64,000 nt of DNA from Bolinopsis microptera (taxonomy: Eukaryota; Ctenophora; Tentaculata; Lobata; Bolinopsidae), in the NCBI RefSeq assembly GCF_026151205.1, contig NC_087080.1, positions 9,843,837 to 9,907,836 of the forward strand, in the 5' to 3' direction. Positions 20,388 through 30,716 of the stretch are shown here, piece by piece. Each line of letters starts with the position of its first letter. The stretch's first letter is position 1. The notes beneath the pieces were generated by a model. It made no database searches. It worked only from the letters and a program-made list of their open reading frames with translations, and was not told the DNA's origin. The position numbers and the translations under genes were made by a program.

Positions 20388-20698
20388 GGAACCCGTATAA
20401 CCCTAAAATGGTGTCAAGACTCAAGAAACTAAAATAATTATTACCTATTTAATTCGCGTTTTTGACACCACTTTGGGGTCCAAATTTTGGGCTCTAAAAC
20501 TCTTATTCCTTGGCCAATTTTTTATTTTTTCATGCTGATTTGAAAAGCATAAAAGCATTTGACCCAGTCAAAAAAAGTTTCAGTTGTATATCTTTTACGG
20601 TTTTTGCGGAAAGTCGCGTTAAAGTTGATGCCGTGGTGTCAGTAAAATGGCACAGATGTATATATATATATATATATATCGTCTCGCTTTATATATAG
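20388..20698. mobile_element. ~310 bp non-autonomous element (copy 1 of 2)
   Basis: The segment starts ACTAGCAGGAACCCGTATAA and ends near TCGTCTCGCTTTATATATAG. It recurs inverted at about 42373-42687. It interrupts the R1 copy at the place equivalent to about 6920-6950. Both copies contain GGTGTCAAGACTC and AAGTTTCAGTTGTATATCTT. A TA microsatellite lies at its right end. Confidence 0.75.
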
Positions 20699-21090
20699 TA
20701 AGATAGTGATGAAAATGGGGCAAAATACGCTGTTTTTGGCTGTAACATAATGTCTGATTAAATGGTTGGATATGCTTTAAATTTATGGACACTTTCTTTG
20801 TAAGTCTATGAGTAAGCTAACCATTTTTTGTTAAAATTGGATCAAGGGAAGGTTACTCAATACGCATTTGTTTGACGGATGTTACTCGTCTAAATTTCTT
20901 CGAAGTAGCGCGCGCCGCTTTCTTCTCGACGCGGCAAGTGCTACGAAGTAGCGCGGGCCGGGCCAAATCATTAACAATGGTCAAGCATTTGTTTCAAGAA
21001 TTTTGTGCTGGCCAAAATTAGCGCTAAAAAAACATCCTACAGCCGGCACGCGCGGCTCACTATCAATGGCGCACTACCTAGTAGTAAAAG

Positions 21091-21385
21091 GTTACGAATG
21101 GTCGTTTTAGCAGAAAAACGTGGATTTTGGAGATAGCAGTAAATTTGTAGCGCGATGCACTACTGGGTCGCGCCGCGCATCAAATAATTTTTCTCGCAAA
21201 TAATTCTTCTCGCAGATCGGCGAGATGCGAAGGATTGACATCGTGAATCAAGGTCGCTCTTAACTGAGCGATAAGCGATGTTAAGTGAAACCGTGAGCCC
21301 CCACTTTTTGTCAAATTGGCTTTTGAATTACGGCCCAATCATGAAGTAAAACAGTATAAGTTGTATTTTAAAACGGCAAAACACA
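21091..21385. other. Non-coding; GC-rich palindromic fragments
   Basis: No gene. The stretch includes short palindromic pieces (CGCGCCGCGC, TCGGCGAGATGCGA) but no complete element that I can bound. Confidence 0.35.
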
Positions 21386-21721
21386 TTGTATCACGTGGTG
21401 ACCCCCACGGTCGCTTTACTGTTTAATTGACGATGTCAGTTCATGGCAGCTCGGCGCGGCACAGTAGCGCATTTCGCCGATCTAGCCATGTCGCTGTGAG
21501 AAGCCTTATTGAGTGCGCGGCGCGGCACAGTAACGCATCGCGCTGCAACTTCACTGTATCGTCTTCGACGATACAGGGGGCCGCGCACTTCGTGCGCGGT
21601 GGGTCATACAACGTATGACAAAAAACATTGTCATACGTTGTATGACCCGCCGCGCACGAAGTGCGCGGCTCCCCCTGTAGCGTCGAAGTGAAACGACCGT
21701 GGGGGTCACCACGTGATACAA
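21386..21721. mobile_element. Two hairpin mini-elements in inverted orientation
   Basis: An inverted copy (TTGTATCACGTGGTGACCCC to CATACAACGTATGACAA, 21386-21621) carries an extra ~130 bp internal segment. A direct copy (TTGTCATACGTTGTATGACC to CACGTGATACAA, 21628-21721) follows six bases later. The facing arms (about 21560-21621 and 21628-21690) form a long palindrome that itself contains nested hairpins. AAAACACA occurs at 21378-21385 and 21726-21733, so the pair may be one composite insertion. Confidence 0.85.
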
Positions 21722-21839
21722 AAAAAAAACACAGCTAATTCTATTCCTTGAAAGTTGTAGGTTTGGAGGATCAATGCGGCTGCTTTAATTCTTAAAAGTC
21801 CAAAGTTTGAACGGCCAGTGCAGAATGCCCCACTCTGCG

Positions 21840-22060
21840 TCAGTCAGCTGCACCCAGAAACCCTTACTGGATGAGGCCTAACTCTGAAAGTAAAAGAGTT
21901 AGAAACTTCCGGTTTTTTGTAACATATTCGTCTTGTAAAAGTAACGTTACCTCCCCAGGAGGAAAATTTTAGACAACGTAGTTGTTGAGTTATCTCAAAA
22001 TCTCCAGAAAAGTCCCATTTCGGGCCGATCAAAAGTTTGCAACTTTAACTTTGCGGATTC
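21840..22060 (-). repeat. Inverted relative of the 7.6-7.9 kb element
   Basis: The reverse complement of the segment containing CCTCCCCAGGAGGAAAATTTT and GCCCGAAATGGG matches 7690-7910. Divergence is substantial. Confidence 0.7.
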
Positions 22061-23067
22061 CTGTACTCTGTTTGGCTGAATTGTGTCACGTGGTAGCTGC
22101 TTGAACATTGGAATGCGCCACGCGTGCAAATCATGCTTAATGTCGCGCGCGAGGTCGAGCCGTCTGTTTAGATTAAACCAACTCTAGTACCAGTACCACC
22201 ACCAGCCAGTAACTTTTCATGGGAAGGATTGGGTTAGGGTTAGGGTTGGGATCAGACGAGAGGGTTAGGGTTCCGAATAGTCGTTCAGGGCCAGCTAGAG
22301 AGCGGGTTGGAAAAGTCACGTGACAGTCGAGTGTAGAGTGATTAATCATCATCCAGAGAACCTCAGTTTTTTGCAGTACCATTTAACCGTTTATGTAATA
22401 CAGACAAGAGCATTTCTTACATTGGGCCTAAGTTATATAACAAGACGGCCAACATTATTAACAAGGACATAAAATACGTCACGACTTGCCTACAAGTACA
22501 AGACAAATTCTTAAATTCATTCAAGTCTACAACTACAAGTACAAGTACAGTCAGCAAGCAATAAGCATGTGCTTACTGCACAAGCACTTAACCCGGATGA
22601 CAAGGACTGGAACAACTCAAATTTCGTACTTCTAGAAATTTAAATAATTTGGTACAACATACGTTAATAACGACGAGCAACAAAACTTTTACCTCTGAAC
22701 GAAATAAGACTATCTTCGAGCATTTTTACAATGCTCAATCGCTACCGGACCGCGCAATTTCATTGTCATTTACAAGATAAAAATATCACCGCGCATTCTT
22801 CAGACCCTGTGTCGCTGTTCTAATTTTATGTCAAGAGATAAGAGTTATCTAGAAATTCTTAATATTTATATTTGATTGTAATTAAAGATTTTAAGGCGTT
22901 AGTGCCGAGTAATGCCTCTGGGTAGTGCCGAGTAATGCCTCTGGATAGGCTTGATTTACATACCAGTAATTCGTGGACTTCTGTTTTGAGCATTCTGATC
23001 TGAGCAATCCCAACCTTCGAGGTTATATTATTTCATTCACTAATATCCTATTATCTTCTTTAGGAAT
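22061..23067. other. Non-coding stretch with telomere-like and tandem words
   Basis: TTAGGGTTAGGG-type words occur at about 22228-22275, and a 20-bp word (AGTGCCGAGTAATGCCTCTG) is duplicated at about 22900-22945. No gene is supported. Confidence 0.5.
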
Positions 23068-23778
23068 GTTATGAAGGGGGGTATACAACGACCATTAATG
23101 ACCATTAATGACCATTAATGACCATTAATAACCATTAATGACCATTAATGACAATGTCAGTTTTGTCAAAATTTCATCTACTGACATTAATGGTCATGTT
23201 TTTTCCGGCACTTCTTAGAGCGAAAAGGACGGACGCCTGCATCACTTAGACCCTACCTTAAGTTAACTAACTACAAGTATATGTTATTATTTTACATTTA
23301 CAATTAAAGATTCGAAAGAGAAAACTTAGAATAGAATCTTCCGTGGTTAGGCAGACCTTCCAGAATATCACTTGAGTGGATTCCAGAGTGAGTTAGGGAT
23401 TACATTTATTAAGTTCGAATGTAATGAAGAACAAATTTTGCGGCCACGGGATTTATACCAGATAACAGTTGGTGACTTATAGTTATCAATAATAATAATT
23501 CAAAGGGCAATTTAGGAGTATCAGATCGTATCAATAGTAAAATAACAATCAATAATAAAATAATAATAACACGGGTATTAAAATTAAATACTTCGTTCCC
23601 GTTCTTATATCATATCAAGATTTATATTTTAGCCAAATCATTATGCTAGTCGATTATATAGTAATTACACAGTAGATGAACTTATTCAACTTTAGCACTT
23701 CATGAAATACATCGTCATCAGTCTGAATCGGACAACAAAAAAGCTGATCTTTTCCTAGGATTAGATAGAACAATTCGT

Positions 23779-24177
23779 TTACAGTTCAATACTCTGCCTT
23801 TGGCAGTTTAAAGTTTTGACCCAAAATCGAGCACTGTCATCATGATAGGGACAAATTGATGCGGCAGGAATTCGTCTAGATCTGCAGTTGCCCTTTTTTG
23901 AAGCAGAGACACTAATTGATAAGATGGTACCGAGGCAACGAAGGGGACGTTTAGCATTTTTTGGAACAAAGGTAGCACTTAATGAGTCGCCCTTTCGAAT
24001 TGTTCGACGTTGACAGGGCTTAGAAGAATTTTTGCAGCCCGGTTGGTATGGCACAGAACCCTCGAAACAGCCGGTACCAAAAAATTTCGATCTCCGACTT
24101 TTATTTCCAAATATCGTCTTACGATGGCATAGAAGGTACTGTGAGGAGGTATTGAAAATCCAAATTATCAAAAGCAA
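23779..24177 (-). CDS. Hypothetical Cys-rich 132-residue frame inside the transposon
   Basis: The only sizeable frame inside the 1.67 kb element. It opens with a hydrophobic segment (MLLIIWIFNTSSQYLL) and then has several Cys residues spaced irregularly, with basic stretches. I recognise no transposase motif or known domain. TTTTCAATACCTCCTCACAG just inside the start could be a splice acceptor, so this may be an exon rather than a full protein. It could equally be a chance frame. Confidence 0.25.
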   Translation of the reverse strand: MLLIIWIFNTSSQYLLCHRKTIFGNKSRRSKFFGTGCFEGSVPYQPGCKNSSKPCQRRTIRKGDSLSATFVPKNAKRPLRCLGTILSISVSASKKGNCRSRRIPAASICPYHDDSARFWVKTLNCQRQSIEL

Positions 24178-24222
24178 TCAACACAAATAAAGGAAATCAA
24201 TACAATTCAAATCCACGCAAAC

Positions 24223-24403
24223 TGCAAACAAGCATGTATACTAAGTCAACTGCAAACAAGCATCTATACTAAGTCAACTGTAAACAAGCATTTATACTAA
24301 GTCAACTGCAAACAAGCATTTATACTAAGTCAACTGTAAACAAGCATTTATACTAAGTCAACTGCAAACAAGCATTTATACTAAGTCAAATGCAAACAAG
24401 CAA
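24223..24403. repeat. 28-bp tandem repeat, about 6.5 copies
   Basis: The unit is CTGCAAACAAGCATTTATAC followed by TAAGTCAA. Copies differ by a few substitutions (GTATAC, CTATAC, CTGTAAAC). It lies within the 1.67 kb transposon. Confidence 0.95.
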
Positions 24404-24753
24404 ACAGACAAGACAAGTTACCAACGTATAACAGAATGGTGCTTGTGGCTTGGCACTCATTCCGAAACCGAGGTCCGAGCCTCTATTAGGCGAATATTAA
24501 TGATTAATTCGTTTTCTCAAACGAGACTCTGGCAATCGATGTAGGGGGCTGTGAGAAACTTTATAGAAGTGATACAAAGTGATCATAATTGTAAATTTCT
24601 TGGACATGTTGCTTCCAAGATAGTTCAGAATTTCAATTATTTAATGACCATTAATGACCATTAATGACCATTAATGACCATTAATGACAATGTCAGTTTT
24701 GACAAAATTCCATCTACTGACATTAATGGTCGTTGCATACCCCCCGTTATGAA

Positions 24754-25418
24754 CCTTTACCTAGGATGTCAAACTCGAAGCATTCAGAGAACACTAGGTG
24801 GAAAGAGAGGAGTATTAATAAAGGCTGGGTTCAAAAGGACCCAAAGGATCAGTTTTCTGCTCTATGTTTGGCATGTTATGTGGCTGGAAGAAAATTGGCG
24901 TTTGCAGTTTCAGTATTGCATCCGCTGAAATGAAAAAATTTAGACTCCCATGCTAAGGGCACCATACATTTGAAGAATTTGGACGAGTACAGAGACTTCC
25001 AAATCAGCACATGACACTCCGAGCTGAATTAATCATCCCCCTTGATTGAAATAAAACTTGACTATGTTTTATTTCAATCAACTTTTATTTCAAATTTAGA
25101 TATACAATGTTATATTGTTATTTCAAAGTGTTTTATAATCCAGTTTTCGTACTGCAAACATAATATTCGTTTTGAAAAACCTTGAAAATGGCTACCTAAA
25201 ATCCTTGGAAAGGCTAAAAGGGTTTGAAAACCAAGAAAACCACCTTAAAAAAGCACTAACCCGGCCTGCAGTTCTTTCACTCCATCCCTTGATATAATGC
25301 GACATTTTATCTTCAAGCACTTTTGCAACTTCCAACAATTTAATGCTTAGCAACAAAAAATCACGTGATCATTGGTGCCCTTCATCAAGCATGATATAAA
25401 CAAAATGATTGTATAATC
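24754..25418. other. Intergenic, nothing recognised
   Basis: No convincing coding frame; overlapping frames at 24674-24933 include the transposon end and are rejected. Confidence 0.4.
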
Positions 25419-26161
25419 GTGTTGGATAAACTTAAAAACAAAATAAATTATATCCGATGCAACATTGACATATGAACTATATTGATCGGTTCATGCAGAG
25501 ATTGTAAAGATCTGCGAATTCATGTCGACTTTACAGCTGATCACATGAACGCTTTACCGTGAAAATGCAGCTAAGCAACAGTTAAATAGCTAAAGCAAGT
25601 ACAATTTTAAAACTCAATACTTTGATAAATTGAAAACATGCATGGAATCCATTTATCAAAGTTATGGGACTTATGCTTGTTATATTTTTATATACTATTT
25701 TCCACGGAACTTATGTTTATTATAATAGTACGGTGTTTTTCAGAAAGTGAATAGCAGTTGAAATTGTAGTACTAGTATATCAGCGTGTTGGATAAACTTA
25801 AAAACAAAATAAATTATATCCGATGCAACATTGACATATGAACTATGTTGATCGGTTCATGCAGAGATTGTGAAGATCTACGAAAATTCATGTCGACTTT
25901 ACAGCTGATCACATGAACGCTTTACCGTGAAAATGCAGCTAAGCAACAGTTACATAGCTAAAGCACGTACAATTTTAAAACTCAATACTTTGATAAATTG
26001 AAAACATGCATGGAATTCATTTATCAAAGTTATGGGACTTATGCTTGTTATATTTTTATATACTATTTTCCACGGAACTTATGTTTATTATAATAGTACG
26101 GTGTTTTTTCAGAAAGTGAATAGCAGTTGAAATTGTAGTACTAGTATTGAGTATATCAGCG
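25419..26161 (+). repeat. Direct tandem duplication, two copies of about 370 bp
   Basis: Copies at about 25419-25784 and 25785-26161 begin GTGTTGGATAAACTTAAAAA and end ATTGTAGTACTAGTAT...ATCAGC. They differ at only a few positions. They lie directly upstream of the leader of the second kringle/Ig gene. Confidence 0.93.
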
Positions 26162-26269
26162 TGTCGACAATTTTGCGTGAAATTTTTGCTTACCCAAGCG
26201 TCTTAGGGAAGCGTTAAATCGTCGTTTGAATGTGGGACAATTTCGAAAAACTTATATTAAGTAGAGAAG

Positions 26270-26454
26270 TTGGAATTTGAATTACCTGGATAATTAGATT
26301 ACAAGCCTGCAGGAAATTCCTATCATATTACGTAAACTATCGAAACCTGAATTTACCGCATACCCTGATTTACAGCGGCTTTTTCCTAATCGGGGTATAT
26401 CATTACTGTATGTTCCAATTTAATCAATTACATGTTTCTTCTCCCGAAGGTGAA
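26270..26454 (+). promoter_or_regulatory. 5' flank/leader of the kringle/Ig paralogue
   Basis: Nearly identical to 9490-9679; see that entry. It shows that the duplication unit included upstream DNA. Confidence 0.55.
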
Positions 26455-27797
26455 ATGTTTTGGTTAATGATCTTAATCGCGACTGTTGAGTTGACAAACG
26501 CTGACAATCCTTATGAAGAGTGTTATGTGGAGGCTACTAAAGGAGCCGACTACAGAGGGGATGTAAGTAAATCAAGTTCCGGACTCAATTGCAGACAGTG
26601 GACAGACCCAAATTTCAACCCAACAAAACTACCTAATGCTGGCTTAGCAGACGGAACTGGAAATTTATGTCGAAATCCAAACAGTGATACTACTGGTCTA
26701 GTGAGCCCTGGTGTTTAGTTGATGTAGCCCCATATTGGGAATTATGTAGTCTTGAGGAATGCCCGACTGCTGGGATAACACCTCTTAACAAACGAGTTAT
26801 CTCATTGGATATGAAGGAGTACACTGTCAACTGTGTCGTGAAAGGCATCTATGAACAAGTTTCTGGCTTTGTATGGACGACTGATAGGCAAACAGACAAC
26901 TCTTACAGTTCTCAAGACGGAGTGTATGCAGATAGGACCCAGACTTCATCGCTAACATTGACTAAGGAGAACCTAATTGCACTTAAAAACGCTGGTGGTG
27001 AGGGTGTAATTAAATTAACCTGCTCAGTCAAAGTCCAAGGTTACGAAAACACGGTTACAGCCACACATTCTATCATTATTGAGGAACCCCATGAACAGTG
27101 CTACAGCGAGGCTACTAAAGGAGGCGACTACAGAGGGGATGTAAGTATATCAAGTTCCGGACTCAATTGCAGACAGTGGACAGACCCAAATTTCAACCCA
27201 ACAAAACTACCTAATGCTGGCTTAGCGGACGGAAGTGGAAATTTATGTCGAAATCCAAACAGTGATACTACTGGTAGTGAGCCCTGGTGTTTAGTTAATG
27301 TAGCCCCTTTTTGGGAAACCTGTAGTCTTGAGGAATGCCCGACTGCTGGAATAACACCTTCCGTCATAACTGCGAACATAATGGAGGATCACACTATCAG
27401 CTGTGTCATGGAAGGTGTCTACGGACAAGTTTCTGGCATTGAATGGACGACAGACACCAAAACAGACAACTCTTACAGTCCTAAGGATGGAGTTTATGCA
27501 GATAGGACCCAAACGTCTTCCCTTACTCTAACGAGTGAGAACTTGATTGCTTTAAAGAAAGTTGGAGATGAACACACTTTCTCGTGCTCAGTTACACTCA
27601 CCGGCGTGGCTAATCCTCTTATGACCACCCAAACTGTTACTCTTGAAGGCGACCTCCCAGATGAAGATGTTTCAAAAGCCGACGATGTTTCAGAAGACGA
27701 CGCGCACGATTGGACAAAAAGTTCTGCTACGACTCATGGACAAATTTGCATGTTTCTGATTGTTTTCAATGTTTTTTACAACCTTCACTTTTGTTAG
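26455..27797 (+). pseudogene. Shorter kringle/Ig surface-protein paralogue with 2-nt frameshift
   Basis: The ATG at 26455 opens the same signal peptide (MFWLMILIATVELTNA) as the gene at 9680. The architecture is kringle (about 26506-26765), Ig-like (26766-27089), kringle (27090-27341), Ig-like (27342-27657), acidic tail and hydrophobic GPI-type C-terminus ending VFYNLHFC. In the first kringle the sequence GGTCTAGTGAG at 26696-26706 has two extra bases compared with GGTAGTGAG elsewhere. This shifts the frame to a stop at 26716-26718. From there on the original frame stays open for over 330 codons, with all expected Cys. That means recent inactivation, an assembly error, or a polymorphic null allele. 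It has one Ig and one kringle pair of the K-Ig type and no K-K-Ig units. Confidence 0.88.
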
Positions 27798-27805
27798 AGC
27801 CTAAC

Positions 27806-27957
27806 TGTAACCAAAATGATATTATATCGAACACAGAAATTAGATTGAACGCCGGCGCGTGATATATACATAAATACATTGAAACATGAAAGCCGCGCCG
27901 GCGTTGGATCTAATTCGTAGATCGAACGCGTTGGATCTAATTACATCTTGGTGACAG
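27806..27957. mobile_element. 152-bp MITE in the 3' flank of the paralogue
   Basis: The left end TGTAACCAAAATGATATTA and the inverted right end TGTCACCAAGATGTAATTA match. A strong internal hairpin pairs GCCGGCGCG with CGCGCCGGC. The equivalent place after the 9680 gene (14113-14120) lacks it, giving an empty site. The target duplication is not clear. Confidence 0.8.
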
Positions 27958-28468
27958 TGACAAACGTTAAAATAACATTCCTTAGGGCATGATTAATAGG
28001 ACAATTATTAAGCCTAGTCAGAACAGATTTTTTTAACAACTTTTTCAAAAATAAATTATTTAATTAATTGAAGAATTAGTAAATTGTCAAATATTTCAAA
28101 AATACATTTTGATAACAAATGTTCACAATTACATTAGTATTACACGTATAATGAACTTATTTGAATAATGAACTAATTTTTATAAGTTTTAAGCTTTTGA
28201 AAATTTTCAATATTTTGGACTTGTACAATTTTCGAAGTTTTCAAAGAATAACCAATATTCCGTATTCGCCACTTTTTACCACATTGAATCTCCGCTAATA
28301 AAACGACTTCTGAATATCTGATATCGTAGAACGTTCTAGATTGAACCAATGTGTTCAAAACATAAAAGATAAAAACTTTTTATGTGACACCCTTTGGATT
28401 AGATGATTAATTAATTAATTAAATAATAAGTAAGTTTTTAAAAATTTCAAAAATATAATTTTTATCAA
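27958..28468. other. 3' flank of the paralogue and AT-rich intergenic sequence
   Basis: The first ~60 bases match the 3' flank of the longer gene. After that nothing is recognised. Confidence 0.45.
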
Positions 28469-28476
28469 AAATGTTT

Positions 28477-28542
28477 TTGTATCACGTTGCGACCCCCACG
28501 GTCGTTTCACTCGTGCGCGGCGGGTCATACAACGTATGACAA
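28477..28542. mobile_element. Hairpin mini-element, 66-bp short copy with 8-bp TSD
   Basis: The inverted copy begins TTGTATCACGTTGCGACCCC and ends CATACAACGTATGACAA. AAATGTTT flanks it at 28469-28476 and 28543-28550. It lacks one of the internal hairpins of the 107-bp copy at 20174. Confidence 0.88.
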
Positions 28543-28618
28543 AAATGTTTGCCGTGACGTAAAACGTAAAGTGAATTTACTTGAATTTAATAGAACATAC
28601 ACTGTCACATTACATATA

Positions 28619-29392
28619 CCTTATCGGACCTTATTTGGACGGACATTACTTGAACGGACATAATTATGAACGGACATTAATATGAACGCTAGAAGGCAAT
28701 CAAAACCATCAAAAATCCGAATTTTGTTCATCTTTTTTTGACGTTTTTAAAATTTAGCAAATGATTTTTAAATCCATTTTTCATACAGTAAGCTTATCTG
28801 CGCTGTGCAGATAAGGGACGAAGGTACCTACAGGACTAAATTAGATACCTTTAGCTTTGGTCACATACCTCTACCTTCTACTTTGTCGAGATGGGTGGTA
28901 TGGTAGCTGACATAATCCACCGAAGGTCGCCTATAGGCTATACCAAGTGGAGGGCTAGAGATAAAGCTTAAGCTGTACTTTAGGCATTCAAGTATCTCTC
29001 TAGTAGAGCAGTTGGGATCGTTCATTGCCCGGTACGATTAGGAGTTGGACAGACAACCAGTTGTAAAAGAAAATGTGGAGGTAGAAGAAGCCGAAGATCA
29101 ACGTCAAGATAGTGATCATGCAATAATGTGATATTTACAATACAGATTGTTAAAATTTTATAATACCTTGTTTTTATTAATTCAACGATAAAGTTTAGTC
29201 TAATGATAGCTATTGAAATTGACTGAAATTGAAAAAGTTGTCATATTCTCGACAAAAAGTTCGAAATGAAAAATTTTTTGAAAAAAATTCAACGGACTTT
29301 AACTTGGACGGACTTTATTTGAACGGACATTAAGATAAACGCGAGGGCCTCCAGCGTTCAAGTAATGTCCGTTCAAATAAGGTCCGATAAGG
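28619..29392. mobile_element. ~775 bp TIR element
   Basis: Both ends carry CCTTATCGGACCTTATTTG followed by ACGGACATTACTTGAACG in inverted orientation, about 40 bp of near-identity. Several TGAACGGACATTA words lie just inside the ends. No transposase is seen and the target duplication is unclear. Confidence 0.85.
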
Positions 29393-29407
29393 TTTATATA
29401 GTCATAG

Positions 29408-29515
29408 TGTACTCGGGAATATTATGACTGGGATAAAGTGGTGGGTTTTGGAAAATTCCGCCATATTTTTCCCGGTCAAAAATTTTACCAGTCATAATAA
29501 AACCCGCTGAGTCAG
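29408..29515 (+). repeat. Truncated relative of the 3809 MITE
   Basis: ACTCGGGAATATTATGACTG to AATAAAACCCGCTGAGTCAG matches the left part of the 3809 element. The right end is missing. Confidence 0.8.
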
Positions 29516-29749
29516 ATATGAGTTTCAATATTTTTACATGAAATTTTCAGAATCAACGTAAAATCGCATTTCGACCTTAAGTTTTGTATTGGGATTTTGA
29601 GTTAGGCCTTTAAAAAAATTTGGCGGCCAAATTCTGAATTTCGCATTGCAAAATTTGGAATTTGGCCGCCAAATAAGGTATAAGGTAATAAACAAAATAA
29701 AGTCAAACCGTAATAAAATATGTAGATTGTAGAACAAAGTAAAAAGTAA

Positions 29750-30545
29750 TAGATTTAATGTAAATAATAATTCTCTAATAGTGCATCTTCCGTTAATATC
29801 AGCATCCGCTAAAAAATGTCAGTGAGGTTGACACTAACATCGTGCTGCCTCGCCCGTGCACATAGTTCACTCTTTTACTTGGTGAGGTACTTATTCCAGT
29901 GCTCCTGGGCTTGTTCACTGTACATAGCGCCACAGTTGCACTAAGCACCTCAGTCCTCAACCAGCTGCCATGCGTGCCCACACATCGCATGCAACGAGGA
30001 GTTCACATTAACCCAAGGCTGCCCCAAGTGATCCACAAATTTAGATCTGACATGGCTCATGATGTCGATTCCCAGCTGCTTCAGTTTGCTGGAGACCACT
30101 CCTACTCTCGTGCTCTGGGTTATTCTGAGCATGATGTTAATGTATCTTAGCAGGAGAGAGAAATTTTCCCTGCCAGTGGCATTGCATTGTCTATACCCCA
30201 GCGTCTCACCCCGGCTACCAATCGATAAAGGATTTGAAGAAGCCAATCGAAAGTCCGTAAACTCCAGTGCAGCACAGCAAACACTTTAAGATCAGCTAGG
30301 GGTGCACGGCACTGGCCTGCTCTCGCCTCATCCTTCCATACGATTTATCCTACTACCACTTTCTCCCAAATTTCCATACACTTGTCAAAGCGTTTGGTAA
30401 TCTTGAATCCTGCCAGGATATTGATAAGGTTGTTTATTCCTGCTGTAGTATTGTCACAAAAATGACATGGTGCTCCAGAATCCCCCTGAAGTATGTCGAC
30501 CATTTTTCCATCGATCATACTCATAGTCGTGTGAACTGTGAAGGA
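29750..30545 (-). pseudogene. Decayed transposon-encoded protein
   Basis: Read on the minus strand, conserved-looking segments occur in order: ILQGDSGAPCHFCDNTTAG, FKITKRFDKCMEIWEK, DLKVFAVLHWSLRTFDWLLQ, then PWVNVNSSLHAMCGHAWQLV, then SEQAQEHWNKYLTK, and NLTDIF followed by RMLILTEDALLENYY. Two in-frame stops and several frameshifts break them. The motifs GAPCHFC, (S)LHxxxxHAWxLxE and SEQAQEHWNKY recall uncharacterised transposon-derived proteins that are common in invertebrate genomes. I cannot name the superfamily. It is an inactive relic. Confidence 0.65.
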
Positions 30546-30716
30546 TGTGATGTGTGGTGGGGGTAGGGTTGATGTGATGTTTAATGTCTGTTTAAATGGT
30601 ATGAAATTTATTGTTCTAGTTGTGAATGAGCAAAATACAAACTGAAAGCTAAAATAAGTTATTGTGTCAGTCAGGTTATAACGAAGAAATGTGCAAATGT
30701 TTGAACTTTGAAGTGT

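Larger units (their letters stand above)
19935..21090 (-). repeat. Inverted third copy of dispersed repeat R1, interrupted by two insertions
   Basis: The reverse complement matches 6688-7286: TAGGGGGTGCAC, CACAGT, GAGTTTCGCC, GCGCGGCTTTTGG, TTCGTTGATTTTTTG, then after an insertion TTCCTTGAATGAGATCATTC, then after another insertion AATGGGG, TAAGTCTATGAGTAAGCT and GCGCACTACCTA. The insertions are 20174-20280 and about 20388-20698. Confidence 0.85.
23076..24745. mobile_element. 1.67 kb DNA transposon with 25-bp TIRs and perfect 8-bp TSD
   Basis: The left TIR at 23076-23100 begins GGGGGGTATACAACGACCAT; the right TIR at 24721-24745 is its inverse with one mismatch. GTTATGAA flanks both sides (23068-23075 and 24746-24753). 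Subterminal ACCATTAATG decamers are repeated at both ends (about 23091-23150 and 24643-24690), each followed by an ACAATGTCAG...CTGACATTAATGGTC hairpin. The 8-bp duplication points to hAT-like or P-like transposition. No transposase is recognisable, so it is probably non-autonomous. Confidence 0.92.

Noticed and set aside
22225-22280. Interstitial telomere
   Set aside because: Only two or three imperfect TTAGGG words; too short to mark a telomere fusion.
24223-24403. CRISPR-like array of 28-bp repeats
   Set aside because: Repeats are head-to-tail with no spacers, and the genome is eukaryotic; it is an ordinary tandem repeat inside a transposon.
28840-29060. Possible tRNA-derived segment inside the 28619 element
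   Set aside because: A box B-like GGTACGATTAG word is present, but no cloverleaf or matching box A could be drawn.
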